Numbered from the stretch's first letter, positions 40,406-63,826 are shown. The stretch is DNA of 64,000 nucleotides from Kryptolebias marmoratus (GCF_001649575.2 NC_051430.1:34671096-34735095), one strand, 5' to 3'. Notes: generated from the sequence alone by a model not told the origin. Numbers and translations are program-made.

Positions 40406-42160
40406 ATAACATATAAAATTTGGACACTTTTCTGTTTTATCTGATATGTCTTGTCTGGCACTGTGTGCCACCTTTGTGCAAGTATCTTCCCCAACAAATA
40501 AAAGTGTTTTTTTTTTTTTAAATAGAGTTTTAAAAATTGGTATTTTACAGAAAAACGATTGAAGTATCTTGGCCTGTTTTTCTTAAACTAAAACTTGTGC
40601 TTTTTATGTAAAATAATAGGCTATATAAAATCAAGTAATGCTAGTTTACAGTGATTGAATAGCTAAAGCTAACGTCAACAAAAGCACCAGGTTTGAAACT
40701 ATATTGATGTAACTTGTACTTTCAGACTCGTCAGTGATTGTTTGGCTAAAATCTGAGCAAACCAGATGTTAAAGCGCTGTAGGCACTATTCAAATGAAAC
40801 ATTTCAAGGAATATTGTAGATTGATAAGTTATACTTGTATCAAAATTTAAAGGTTAACACTAATTTATGATTTTCTGAGGATTTAGCTGTAGCCCTGATT
40901 TCAAAATCCAAAATGGCTGCTAGTAATAAACCTTTTAGTTCATTTTCAAGTAGTTAGCCTGATTACCGAACACTCCCGTCACTCCCAGATCCGGGATGAA
41001 CGGGAAACCTGCCTTTTGCAACGGCTGTTTGTAGCTTTAGCTTCATCTGTAGCATTTAGAAATTAGAGATCTCTGTCCCGTCCACTCTCCAAACTGTGAA
41101 CTATTCATATTTAAAAAACACATTTTTAAATCACATCAGTCGGGTTAAAAATATGACATTTACATTTATATAACATCTGAGACGAGGACAACGAGGTTGG
41201 CACAGAACTGTCCTGCAACTAATAATATATAGATCTACTATTTCAAGTTTGCTTCTTCTGGCTGCCTTTTAAACAATTTCTAAATACTCCAATTAGACGA
41301 TGTCGAAAGAAAACGGAACAATTTCAAATGGGCTCTTAGCTGTCCGTCACCAGTAAATGCCTTGGCATGCGCCTCTTGAAATGGCCGCTCCACCTAAAAA
41401 AGGCCAAGACTTTTACTGTGCGACGCCACTTTTAGCAGTAGACATTCATTATGTACATTCTCGCCCCGCGTGTTTTCGCCGTGTCAGTAATACTGAAAGC
41501 ACCACGCCGCTTTCTTGTGCAAACAGGCGGCAAAAGACGATCCTTGAGCTCCAGGAAACCGATTCACCAGCAAACGGTTAGCGGGGACCAAAACCTCTGA
41601 TTGTTACCGTGCTGAGCAGCTAATCTGACCACTGATGACTGGTATTACCAATTAGCTATCCGAACAGAATTTCATTTGAGCTTTTTTGAGGCTCGAAAAA
41701 TGTGCTGATATGTGTGTTTGCTGCATGTCCATGAAATAAAAATAAAAAATACAGATGCTAGAAGTGCTTCTTTTGACACCAACGACGACGAGCTCCACCT
41801 CTAAATGTCTCTTGGTGCAAGAAGAGAGGTGGAGAACGGCGTCGTGCTTCCCCCGAGAGTCCACGCATATTTCCCAGCTGCGCTTTCTGAGTTTGCTCAG
41901 CCTCTTCATGAGCTGGGGTCGTCTTCGTCGCGGCGGGGATTCCAGGCTGCCTTGGAGGTGTAATTGTTCCGGTCTACGGGGTTGGAAGTCGTCCCGTTCC
42001 CAAAACAAAACAAAACAAAAATGCACGAGACGTGACAAGCAATGACATTCGGACGATGCAGCGATGGGATGAATGTCTCGACGAAACAAAGCAAACGAGA
42101 AGTCGGGGGAGGCAGGTGGTTTGGGGGGAGATGTTCGCCGTGAAGAGGAAGAGGAGGGCT

Positions 42161-52908
<10,748 letters not shown>

Positions 52909-53009
52909 CTTGGTGGACACGGCAGACGAGGTTTGGCTTGCTGGATTTTCAGGGCGTAGACTTCAGAGACACAATCCTGCCTAGATGGTGTGATTTACCA
53001 GAAAAATAC
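52909..53009 (-). other. slc38a4: slc38a4 5' UTR part of the first coding exon
   Basis: On the minus strand a strong acceptor (ttatctcttttttccag) ends at 53010, giving 101 nt of leader before the ATG at 52908. The ATG context (ccaagATGc) is acceptable. No upstream ATG is in a long frame. Confidence 0.6.
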
Positions 53010-55448
53010 CTGGAAAAAAGAGATAAAACCAAAGTATTACAGATTTGAAGGAGTCTGCTTTGACCTGCTTTAACCAGCCTGGTAAAGTTGACCAAAGACG
53101 GGACAATAAGGCCTCTCCCAGGCTCACAGATTTGTTTGCTGGCCTTATCAGTGCACCTTCTGGCCTTGATGGCGAACGCTCTGGATTGGATTGGAGCAGT
53201 CTACCACGTAAACAACTTCCTGGAACTGAAAGGGACTCAGCGTTTCCTCGAATTGGAACCATAAAAGGAGATGCTCTGGATCAATTTTTAATCAGCCTGT
53301 AAGTCCAGCTGTTGACCACTGGGATGAAGCTAACCTTGGGCATCTTTGTTTCAAAATCCAACCCCTAAATGCTAATAATGGTGCTTAAAAAGATAAAACT
53401 CTCAGATTTCTTTAGCTCACGAGACCCTCGGACCCCCTTTCCTATGACAGGTCACTCGTTCTTTGCCCAGAATATTTTAAAAAAAGATCCCCTACTTTGT
53501 TTTCCTATCTGTAGCGCTCATCAATAGGTTATGTAAGAGATGTCAAAGGCTGCATGACTCAAAACACAACTACGACGGAGAAAAAAAAGAAAGATTTCCA
53601 GTGTTTGTCTCTTTTACAAAGAGCTCTTTGAGCGAGCTGGAAGAAAATATTCCGAGTGCCTCACGCTGAACAAAAACTAACCACTACGGCAACACGTGCA
53701 AGTGCGCGCCAACAGGGTCGCGGACGCCACGTTTCACCTACCGCCGAAAACTGAACACCAGATCTGGCAATGGCATCACACCCAACTCAATATGTTTAGT
53801 AGTTCTTTTATTATTTTCCTAAACAATTCAATCCCAACGCCAGCTTTTCTCCACGTCACAGATGATTTTTTTTATTGTTGATATTGGTTTTAAGGTTTGG
53901 CTACAGTATAAACACGTTATATTATTGTGTTTCTGTGCAATCAGGAGGACAATCCTGGTCCTGGAGGGCCACTATCCTGCATGTTTTAGATGTTTCTTTG
54001 CTTTGACACCTGATTTGAATGACTGAGTGATTAACAGGCTGCTGCAGAACTCGAAGACCTGCTAAAGAGCAGAGAAACATCTAAAACCTGCAGGACAGAG
54101 GCCCTCCAGGACCAGGATTAGACACCACTACTTTAGAAATACGATAAAGATTTTTGTTTGTTTTATGTGAAGGAGCTACAGCTGAAGTAGAAAAAAAAAC
54201 CCAAACCAAAATGCAGAAATAAAGCTCAAACTTAAAAATAAGTTGCAAAGTCAACAATCTAACGCGTGCAAACCGGAGTTGAGCTCAAAGTAAACACAAA
54301 CGCTGGCCGGTAATTTTCCACGACTAAGAAAAAAAAAAAAAAAGGAAAGAAAGAAAACCCAGCAGGCAAAAACACCACGAGAGGTTTGAAAAGGGAAGTG
54401 TTTGAGCAACAGATAACTTGCATCATGATGTCAAAGAGTGTATACAGTCAACAGGACATTTTGTGCGCCATCAGTTTTGCAACAGGACGGGAAACAAAGT
54501 CACAAGTCTCGATCCCCGTTTAACCCACCTCCACCTGGCGGATCCATGTTGACCAATCAGACGAGCCCTTCCTCCCTCTTATTACAATAAAACATGTCAG
54601 ATCTGATTCAGAGGCTGTGTTACGACAAAACTCATATCAAGAGTTTCCACTTCCTGGCTAAGAGGATGAACCTGTCCAACTGGGTTAAACTCTAGCCCAG
54701 CCTGGATGAAGACTTTTGCCTCTTTCTCCACACTCTGTGCTCTCCATTAGACCATTAACAATTAGACAGAACATCACTTCAAAGTTGACGGACTATTCCT
54801 TTAATGCAACGACGTGCTTGCTTCTGGCTCCAACTGCACAAGGATGCTAACGCTAATGACAGAGTTCGTATAAAAAGTAGCTCCTGACGCCACAGGTTGT
54901 CAAAGGATTTGTAGAAGTGGCAGAAGTCCCAGATCGTGTCCTTTGGACGTCCCAGCTGCACGTCTTTCTGTGTTTCTGCATCTAAAACATGACTCCTTCC
55001 TTTAAAACCGACTCTATGTCAACAGGACACACCATTGCATGACTTGTGCAGAAAAACAAACAAAAAACAGGAAATGTCTAATAAACCCATCAGTAATCAC
55101 ACTTCCTGCTGAAAGTTAACCAACATTCAACAAGTCAATCTGAAACTAAGCTTTTGAGCATTTATTCCCCCCTAAAAATATGACATGTTTGCTAGAACGT
55201 CTGCAATCACGTTTAAAAAAAAAAGTTAATTTACTCTCCACCCAAACTCTTGCATCAGCCGTCTGCACCACTCAGCTCGCTGCAGAAACTCAACTGCATG
55301 TGTTTGAAACAAAGCGCACAAAAAAACACAAAAGCTACATTTTGCAGAAGAAACTTTGTTAACACTAATTACTTTTTCTTTTTCTTGTTTTAGATCACCC
55401 TCAGGAACTGTTTGAGGCCCATTTTCCCGCAATAAACTTGCTGACTTA
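53010..55448. other. slc38a4: putative first intron of slc38a4
   Basis: If the first exon at about 55450-55575 is right, this is a 2.4-kb intron. It holds a fold-back MITE (53942-54127), a poly-A run (54330-54343) and no recognised exon. Confidence 0.4.
53942..54127. mobile_element. fold-back hAT-type MITE, copy 4
   Basis: It has the same arms as copies 1-3: gacaatcctggtcctggagggccactatcc… and …ggccctccaggaccaggattagacaccact, with cctgc.ggttttagatgt in inverted position. The ends are more decayed, so borders are approximate and the target duplication is not clear. Confidence 0.8.
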
Positions 55449-55610
55449 CTGGACTGGCTTGGGTCCTAAAGAAGGTTGCTGGAGGATTCCTTGTCTTCAG
55501 GGTTTTTTCCTTTTGCTTTGCTTCGAATTTTATTGACGAGGAGACGAGAGGTCAGCGGGCGAGGAGCTGCAGCTGTTTTGTAACTCAGGTAAAATGTCAG
55601 GGTTTTAAAA
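55449..55610 (-). promoter_or_regulatory. slc38a4: candidate slc38a4 promoter and non-coding first exon
   Basis: On the minus strand a TATA-like TTTTAAAA (55610-55603) is followed about 150 nt later by a consensus donor (CCA|GTAAGTCAG) at 55450/55449. This would give a leader exon of about 125 nt starting near 55575, spliced to the acceptor at 53010. The exon contains CAGCTGCAG E-box-like sequence. It is inferred from signals only; human SLC38A4 also has upstream non-coding exons. Confidence 0.4.
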
Positions 55611-55904
55611 GGGAGGAGGGAGGTCCTCGGTCGACCTATGAGGAAAATCCCAATTTCCACCGGCTCCGCCCCGTTGAGCACGAAAAAAAAGCTAAAGGTC
55701 TTAACCTCCTCATCCACGCTGTATGCACACACACACACACCTGCCTCAAAATAAATTAATCAGGACAGGAAAGAAAATTGAACAGACTTAAATACCCACA
55801 ATCCCTTCAGCAGTCTGATCAGTTTTATTCTTGGGCTAATTATTGGACTGATGGGAGGAAAAGGTAAAACACTGAGGCACTGATTGACCACACACATGTC
55901 AGTC

Positions 55905-56117
55905 TCTCTATCTTTGCGGGGACTTTCCATTGACTTCCATACATTACTACAGCCTAACCCTGACCCTAACCATTACCAGTACATACCTAACCCTAAACTC
56001 AACTCACACCTTAGTCCTAAACCGAACCCCAGGCTTTGGTCCCCACAAGGAGCAATTGGTCCTCACAAGTTAGTATATGTTAGGAAAATTGTCCCCACAA
56101 TGTAGCAAATACAAGTA

Positions 56118-56154
<37 letters not shown>
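55905..56154. repeat. interspersed repeat with telomere-like core plus (CA)n
   Basis: ggggactttccattgacttccatacatt… is followed by irregular CTAACCCTGACCCTAACC-type words, then gtccccacaaggagcaattggtcctcacaa, then about 17 CA units (56121-56154). The ggggac…gtcccc words are inverted around the CTAACC block. This layout is common in fish dispersed repeats. The CTAACC part is a degenerate short array, not an internal telomere. Confidence 0.65.
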
Positions 56155-56158
<4 letters not shown>

Positions 56159-56879
56159 TTGCACACGCATCTACACAGACGCCAAGATGATCTGTGGATG
56201 ATTGTCAGTGGCTTCGGGGAGGTAGGCTGTGCCTCCAGCTGGCCAATCAGATGGCAGATTCGATGGGATGCCACTGTGCCCAAGGTTATGTTCCCGTCAA
56301 CGTGGGTTTTCTTTTCTTTTTTTTTTAATCTCTGTTAACTTTGTAACGCTGTCCAGTTGCACAAAAAGAAGCAAAGTGGGACCAAATGTTGCTGCCTGGC
56401 TCGTTGCTAATAAAGTTTGTTGAAACTTTCCTTAGCTTACAGGTGAGCTTACCTGAACGTAAATCTAAGAAACGTGTATCTGCCTTGAATTTCGACGCCA
56501 TAGGGACACTCTAGCTTTCGTAGCTGATTTCGCCCAGATTTGTTGAACTACGTTAAGAAATTCCGTTGAACAAACGCGGGAACCTTGAAACGTCACATAC
56601 ACACCATAGTAACAACAAGAGCGCCGCCAGCAGCACGTAACACACCTGCAGGAGCAACTGACATCCAAGGCATGAATTCCTCAAGTCTTTCAGGTACATA
56701 AGTGATTGTGGAGGGGTAAAAGGTCAGTTTCACTGATAATGATGTTGTCCGATGTGTAAATTGACAAACAGCTCAATTAAAGAACACGTAGGAACATGAA
56801 AGCGCAGATATCAGTTACGTTAAGAGCTGACATGTTGACGACTACCAGCCTAGGCGCATAGGCAGGGTTTAACAAAAAG

Positions 56880-57290
56880 AGGTCACCCACACCTTTGACC
56901 TTTGACCCCATGACCTCGAATGCAGCAAGGATCATGCATGAGCCACGGGATGTCCAGTTGTCCAGTTTGACATTCCCACATACATGGTTGCAGAGTTACA
57001 GCACGGGGTCGCCTGTGACCTTTAACCTTTGACCCCATGACCCTGAACTCAATAAGGATCACCCATGACCCCTTGACCCAGCTGTGCAGTTGGAGATTTC
57101 TGAGGTTAAACGGTTGCTGGGACAGAGCACAGACAGCGTCGTCACAAAGGGTTCACCTACGACCTTCATCTTTGACTCCATGGCCTTGAAATCAATAGGG
57201 ATCACCCTTGACCCACGAGGTGTCCAGCTGGGCAGTTTGGCATTAGAGCTCGGACAAGAAATTGTCCACAGACAGACACGATAAAAGGAC
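56880..57290. repeat. GGTCA-rich interspersed repeat in three imperfect units
   Basis: Three diverged units (about 56885-56975, 56995-57095, 57140-57235) share the order 'cctttgaccccatgacc…aa..caat.aggatca.cc.tgac….tgtccagttg'. A related fragment is at 1172-1300. The first unit contains a perfect DR1 word TGACCTTTGACCC (56896-56908); the second has a near match at 57023-57035. Coding capacity is absent. Confidence 0.7.
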
Positions 57291-57734
57291 CCAAAGGCTG
57301 ACAAAGGGCTGTTAAATCCTAAAAAAATAATAAAAACAAATATTTCAGCTTTTTTGACAAAACACTGTTACCAGGTAGACTACAAATTGATCTTATCTAA
57401 AGCTAAATCAATTAAGTTTCAAAGGATATACACTTGTTTTTGTATCAGAATAACCCAAGGCTGTAAATAAGGAACCATGGGATTTATTTACCTCCATTCT
57501 TGACCAAATCATCTCAAGAGGCTCACTGAACCGAAGCTTTACTACGTCTGATCGATCTGAGTGTTTTGATGATAAGAGTTGGAATTTGAGGGACGCTAAT
57601 TTGAGCCTGTAACCCCCTCTCCCCCAAACAAAAAACAAAAAAAAATCCATGTGAGCCAGAGTCAGAACCAATCTGCTGGTAAATGATTGGCTGGATGACA
57701 TCACACGTCGGCAAACGCAAAAACAAAAAGGCCA

Positions 57735-57945
57735 AAACATGTTTTTTTATGCATATTTTTGTACAAATGGAACTCTTTCATTTGGCTGACAGGAGCCTCA
57801 AAGAAAGTTTTTCTAGTTAGTGAACTGAATCCAGTTTTGCTCTCACTTTTTTAACCAAAGTGAATACATTATACAGACTTCATCAATCATAGTTTAACAT
57901 AGCGTGAAGGTGTGTCCTTACTTTTGAATGGTATAATAGTTAAAA
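57735..57945. mobile_element. Tc1-type terminal fragment
   Basis: The segment ends …gtgaaggtgtgtccttacttttgaatggtata, which resembles the outer inverted repeat of another fish Tc1 subfamily (tgtgtccaaacttttgactggta). Only one end and some internal sequence are present, and no transposase frame remains. Confidence 0.5.
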
Positions 57946-58489
57946 GGAAGCCAAGGTATGCCTTTTTCGCAATGTTCAAACAAGTTGACTGACAGGTGAG
58001 TGACATAAACTAGTTTTTTTCTAAATGGAGGTAAAGGGTAAAACCTATGAGGCAGCACAAATATTCCTAATGTCTTTTTAAAAAGGTGTGGTGGCTCGGA
58101 TTGTTTTTTTTTTTCCTCTTTCCGTGTCAAAGATTATCTGGTCTGAATAAAAAATAATAATAATAATAACAGCAGTTTTTAATATACAGCTGTGGTTAGT
58201 GACGACGGGAACATGTCAAGTTGTTTTCTCAAACATTGCAGTACTTTTCCAGACAGGTGTCCAACATAACGCCTACGCAAAAACTTGAAGTGATGGCATG
58301 CCGTCCTCTGCCACAGTGGTTGAATTTAAAAAGGCCATGGGTGAGTTACACCTTCACTGCCTGAACACGTCGTGATACATAAAAAATCACAAATATCCCC
58401 GGTGTGTACAGGCAACCTCTGTTCCAATAGAGAGGCTCTGTTTTAAGCAGCAAGGTTTATTAACCACAAGTCTTCATTTCACTGACATC

Positions 58490-59510
58490 TTCTACCGCTT
58501 CTCCGTGGTCAGGTTGCAGAGGCAACAGGTCCAGGAGGGAAAACCAGACATATCTCTTCTAAGTGACTCTCTCTAGCTCCTCTTGGGGGAAACCAAGGCA
58601 AAGAGGGTACTCCCAGTGGGACAGGCCCGGAAAACCTAGAAGGTGTCCCAATCAATCAACTCCGAGCTCCCACCAGATGACAGAGCTCCTCACCTTGTCT
58701 CAAATGCCCCTTTTACACCGGCTCTGCTCACCGGTCCCTGCTTTTTTGGTCCCTGCTTCAGAGTCGGGCCAGCCGGGCCGGCCCTGTTTCGTGGGCGGCA
58801 CAAGCTTAGCTCCTGTTCACTCATTGGTTGTGGGTGTGACCAGATGCAAGCATAAAGAGCGAAGATAGGAATATAAACAACAGAGTTAGCTTACCCTGCA
58901 GCGTTTCTGCCGTCTGTCCCCCAGCTGAAGGCCTGTAAAGCCTGAAATCTCCGGCAGATAACAGCTGTCCTACTCCGCGCAACAATCGCAGCATCCAGAG
59001 CATTTCTTCCACTGCGCCTCTCTTCCTGAAGTCTCAGGAGAATCCCCATAAGTTTAAAAAACAGCAACAACACAGGGCCAACGCTGTCCATAGCTCCAAG
59101 TTTTCGTAGCGCACCGCGGCCCCGCCCCCCGCTACTGCTACCGACCAAACTGGCCGGTGTGAACGCGATGCATTCTTTATCGAGCCGAGCCGAGTAGAGC
59201 GGAGTAGAGCCGGACTTCTGTAGAAGAGCCGGTGTAAAAGGGGCATAAGGCTGAGCCCGGCCACCCTACAAACGAAGCTCATTTTGGCGGCTTGTGTCCA
59301 GGATCTCGTTCTTTCGGTCCTGATCCAAACCTCATGACCAAAGGTGAGGGTTGGTACGTAGATGGAGCAGTAAATCAAGACTTTTGCCTTTCTGCTCAGT
59401 TCTTTCTTCACCTTGACGGACCGAAGCAACGCCCTCATTGCTCAGTCCGTCTCCTGTTCCTTTCAACCATCACTGGTGAACAAAACTTCAAGACACCTGA
59501 ACTCCCCCGA
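58490..59510 (-). pseudogene. LINE reverse-transcriptase C-terminal fragment, interrupted
   Basis: Minus-strand translation of 59500-59247 gives GEF.CLEVLFTSDG, a decayed stretch, then MRALLRSVKVKKELSRKA, IYVPTLTFGHEVW and AAKMSFVCRVAGLSL. These match the conserved C-terminal part of fish non-LTR retrotransposon reverse transcriptases. After a 543-bp insertion the same protein resumes below 58704 (RDKVRSSVIWWELGV…) and trails off near 58490. It is 5'-truncated, frameshifted and non-functional. Confidence 0.85.
58704..59246. mobile_element. DNA transposon (Harbinger-like?) nested in the LINE
   Basis: Terminal inverted repeats ATGCCCCTTTTACACCGGCT… and …AGCCGGTGTAAAAGGGGCAT match over 22 bp. 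The element splits the LINE reading frame between …VAGLSL and RDKV…, so it inserted after the LINE. Flanking AAA/TAA would fit a 3-bp target site as in PIF/Harbinger. The interior frame 59148-58891 (minus) has no recognised domain, so the superfamily is tentative. Confidence 0.75.
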
Positions 59511-62500
59511 CCTGGATGTGTGCATGTGGGAAGGGCATTATTATTATTATAAGTAATATTATGTGAAGAATTACCAACAAATTGAAATAGTTCTTCATCA
59601 AAAATACCCAATTTCTACTTCATGCACTGTCCAAAGTCCCTCCACTTTACTGTTGGGGTCTTCCTGTCCAACCATCTCAGTATCTTCCTGAAACAAACAA
59701 TCCAACAGTCGTCCTCACGTCAAAGGGTGATTGCTTCACTGTGTTGAAACTTCCTGGCTCTCAGCTCATCCACATCTACAGATATGACTTTTTTTCTTCA
59801 AAAGTGTCCAATCTTCAGGACAGAAAACACATTCTGAATGCTGTACGTAAAACTTCCCTCGGCGCCTGAACCTGACTTCTCAATTCAAGAAAAGTCACAT
59901 GTAAACAACACAAGAAGGCCGTTTAAAACAAAGTAACCATTTTCTTACTGGAGCGCAGATGAGAGCTCGGTACATCTACAATGACTACAGGACTCCTAAT
60001 AACTAACTGAAAGAATGCATTAAATGGAAATTTCTGACAACTAATCACCCGGTGCTTGAAAGAGAGAAATTCTCTGCCTTCACTCTCATCGTGTAACATT
60101 AAAGGTTAGTTGGACTAAAGCAAACATGATGTTGGCCTTTTGTCCATAACTCCAATGTGTCATAACCTGCCGTGAACTTTCAGAGCGCTCGGTTCATCTT
60201 ATCGCTCAGTATCGATTCGCCTGCTCGCGTGCGCCCGTACTGACGTCAGCGTCAGATTTTGTAACAATATGTAACTCTTGTTACGTTGAAAGGATTACGC
60301 CTCGACTGTAGCAGTAAGTTGAATGAAGAGTTTAACAGAGAACACTAATAAACTCTTTAACCTTTTGCTTCTTTATGGTTTTACATTCAATTTAACTAAA
60401 ACTTTGCACAATTTTTGCTAACATGTAAAAAAGGAGGCAAACCCAGGGAAACTAAATTTAGTTTTACATTAAAGATAAACAAAAACAAAAAGGCTGGCGA
60501 GGCAGCAAAACTAAATGTAGGAAAATCCAAAAGTGGCCAGACATGGAGCAAGACGAAACAGCGGAGTGTGGAGGAGATGACTCGGTTTTTAAACAGAGGA
60601 GGTGATTGGAAAGTGGGCACAGGTGAAGCAATTAACAAGACTTGAGGCAGGTGTAGATGGGCGTGGCAGGAAGGCAAAAGGGGAGGAGTGAACATGAACA
60701 CAACAAAACCTAAACAAAAAGGGAGACACCTGAAATCACAACTAAAAACATGAAAACATGAAAACAAACAAAAACAAAAATCCCAAATCCCGACCAAAAA
60801 AAAGAGTTTTTTCTCTATGTAATCAGACCCCATAATTGCGTCTAACAGGTCTTACAATAAAATGGACAGTGGAATAATTAAACAGTAAGTGCACCACTGT
60901 GTTTGCTTTCGCATCACCAGCGGAACCCTGTGATTGTACACTTGTGTCACTAATGAACGGGACTTTCACCACTAATAATAGATGGCTCTCTAGTTCTACT
61001 TCGCTTAGAAAATTAAACTGGAGTTGGAAGGAGTGCTACGAACATTCAGAAGGAGCCAAAACGTCTCCTACTTTAAGCCGAACATATTTAAAGGAGAACA
61101 TGTCATAGCAGACAATGGCGACAATGTTCGTTTAGGTTTATTGGTGCTGGTGCTGGGAGAGTTCAGCCAATCAGAGTACATTTATGTACGGACCAATCAC
61201 GTCCTCAGACATCAGTAGAGGGTCTCTAGTGGTCCCTCATAGGCTGAAAGCTTTCCAAGGAGAAACTTGTTGTAAATAAAATGCCTTTTAATCATTCAAA
61301 TTTTCCACATCCCCACTAAATAAACCGGCCTCCCGGGTTCGGGTCTCCCCTGCACGAGCCTTCTTGTTTTCGTCGTCTCACATGAGTGACGCCAGAGCTG
61401 TGTGGAGGGGAGATAAGAGAAGCGATAGGTCGCGGGGCCGGATAATTTGCTAATCTATGGCTCACATAACGAATCAATATGGCTTTTTTTTTTCTTGCGT
61501 GTGTGTTACCAATAAATGTGACGCCCACATATGTCTGTGAGCAAAAAATAAAACTGGAAACCAAAAATAAATGTTGCATTTACTAGTTTGTGCCACCTAG
61601 CGAAGTGTTTCTAGTGTAAAAGACATCCTCTTAATGTGTACCCTACTTTCGGAAGAGTGTTATCTTTCTTGTTCAAAGCAAACCTATGTCAGCAGGTTAC
61701 AGAAAATATCTATTTAATCACCATAAACCTGGTTATGCAGAAGCCCGCTGTGCGATATTTAGGACGCCTCTTTTCACTCTCTTGTCCAGGTTGAGTATTA
61801 TTTAGATTTGTTTCGACTGGACCGTAATCTGAACGGGACCAGCTCCGGGTGTAAACAAATCTTAAATTTTAATCGTAACCAAAGCTTAACCAGATGAGTA
61901 GCTTGGAGATATATAGATGTTTTTAAATCATCGTCTGTTGAGCCAAGTACGAATAGACCCCAAGGCAGACTTCTCCGTTTTATATTAAGGAAAGTCTGGG
62001 TACGAAGAGACCCAATCCCCATAAGCACCAAGTGGTGAGAGTTAGTTTAGCTGATTGCAAAGACAACTAACTTACAAGCACATTTAACAATGCCTAACTA
62101 AGTAACAGTAAATGTGATTTGGAATAGCTAAAATGCAGATTTTATTACCATCTGGCAAAGCTAAACTAGCATTTAACCCATTTCTTGTCTTATTTCTTCC
62201 TTGTTAGCAGTTGGTTTGTAGCTTTTTAAATGTTAGATGCTCTAAAAAACCACATCTCTAACTATTACTTTAGAATATTATCATTTTCTACGTTCTTGAA
62301 ACTCGTTACACTTCTCATTCACAATACGGTCATGTAGTAAAAGCTTTTATGGAACGAACAAAGTGCTTGTCTGCAAACGCCCTGCTATGTATACACGATT
62401 TTCAACGAGACACCAAGCCTCGTTAGTGACTCGTGATCTTTGTCCAACTTTCCTGCTGAGGAAAAAGAAGGGAATTCCTCTGCAGGGATCAACAAAAGTA

Positions 62501-63826
62501 AACACATGAAGCTTAAATGCAACCATACTGTAGGCTCTTGGGATTCTATCTTCAGTGCACATTGGAAGTTTACAAACTACAAGATAGGCAGCTTCTTCCA
62601 TGATACAAGGGATTAAGTTTTTTTTTTTTTTTTTTTTGGTTTTCCACAGAATCTGTTGACAACAGCTTTGGGAAAACCGCCAAAAGCTTCTGCTCCAAGT
62701 AGCACCACATGTCTCCGTGCGCGTCTGCTGCCAGTAATATCCACCGCTTTGAAACCGACTCGACATCTGGCTCATGCGCTCATTCGCACTGCGAGTTACA
62801 TCAGCCAGCACCGGCGGCGCTTGGGATCCCAGCCCTGACCCACATTTGTCGTTCAGGACGTATCACAGCCAATGAGGAGCAGAGATCCAAGACTAGTCCG
62901 TGCTGTGCTGACAGGTGTTCCAACCTGTTATGGTATTTACCCTCACCCGCAGCCTTGTGGTCTTTAAAGGCAGAAAAAATGGGATCCTAATACACATTTA
63001 CAGCCCTTCCTTTCTCGTAGAATTTGACGTGTGTTGGAATTAGGGAAATTCACAATTTCCCGACAGTTCAAGTTAATGTTGCTTTATTGACTTGGCACAA
63101 AAGGGCACACGGTTCTAAAGATTTTAAATACCATTTGTTTACACCGCTATGAATGCCTAATCTGCTGTATAGTGCTTAACTATATAGGCTTAACTTCCTT
63201 AATGAGTTTTTTTAACCAAACCCTTCTAAGGAACCTCCAAGGGTTAAAAAGGACCATGTCTCATAATGAAGCCTATAACTTTCACACCACCATGGGAACA
63301 CTGTCAACATGCAGCATTCAGCTGACTGTCAGCACAATTACATTACTTCAGCTCGTGACATGGACCACCAACAACAACAACGGGGGACTCCCAAGTTCAA
63401 GCTGTGTTTTTGTGGGTCTTTGGTTGGATTTTGATAGTTTGAAAGGGTGCTAAAGGAATTAAAAGATGAACAATGACAACGTAGGACGAACAACAGGTCT
63501 GGTATGAGAAGTAACTCAATACTGAGCCACTGGGGGTTGGTGTAATATTGGTGCATTCCAGTAGTACTGGGAAATGGGAATTTCAGAGTTCCTAGTTGCA
63601 GGTTTCATCTGGAACGCCCCCCCTCAAGTGGAACATTCCACTTGGAGGGTGGGAGCAACTCCGACTACCCCAAGTTAGGATTTCAAGATGGCTTCCATTG
63701 CAACTTTAGAACATAAATTTTGTTACTTTAACTGTTAATATTTCTTTTTTTTCCACATGTAATCGCTAGTATTTTTAATGTGTATATAGCAAGTAATAAA
63801 ACATGTCCCACAAGTATTTAGTAAGT
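59511..63826. other. upstream flank of slc38a4, nothing recognised
   Basis: No gene, RNA or complete element was found. A frame at 62811-62347 (minus, 154 residues) spans an A/T homopolymer (62618-62638) and has no domain. A GC-richer patch at 62690-62890 with a CCAAT box (cagccaatgagg, 62868-62879) might be regulatory or repeat-derived. I cannot tell. Confidence 0.5.

Larger units (their letters stand above)
38638..42160 (-). other. slc38a4: probable slc38a4 3' UTR (extent inferred)
   Basis: Downstream of the slc38a4 stop on the minus strand, the first clean AATAAA with a T-rich region beyond it is at 38643-38638. Another is at about 38565. Few recognised mobile elements occur in between, unlike the flanking spacer. 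This fits a long 3' UTR, but an earlier site (several TTTATT words on the plus strand, e.g. near 39187 or 40143) could end the transcript sooner. Confidence 0.35.

Noticed and set aside
41357..42089. Open frames on both strands just downstream of the slc38a4 stop
   Set aside because: They lie in the probable 3' UTR and contain no recognisable protein.
55960..56040. Interstitial telomere
   Set aside because: There are only a few irregular CTAACC words inside a dispersed repeat, and no TTAGGG array.
62347..62811. 154-residue minus-strand frame, the longest in the distal flank
   Set aside because: It crosses an A/T homopolymer that gives a poly-Lys run, and no domain is recognisable.
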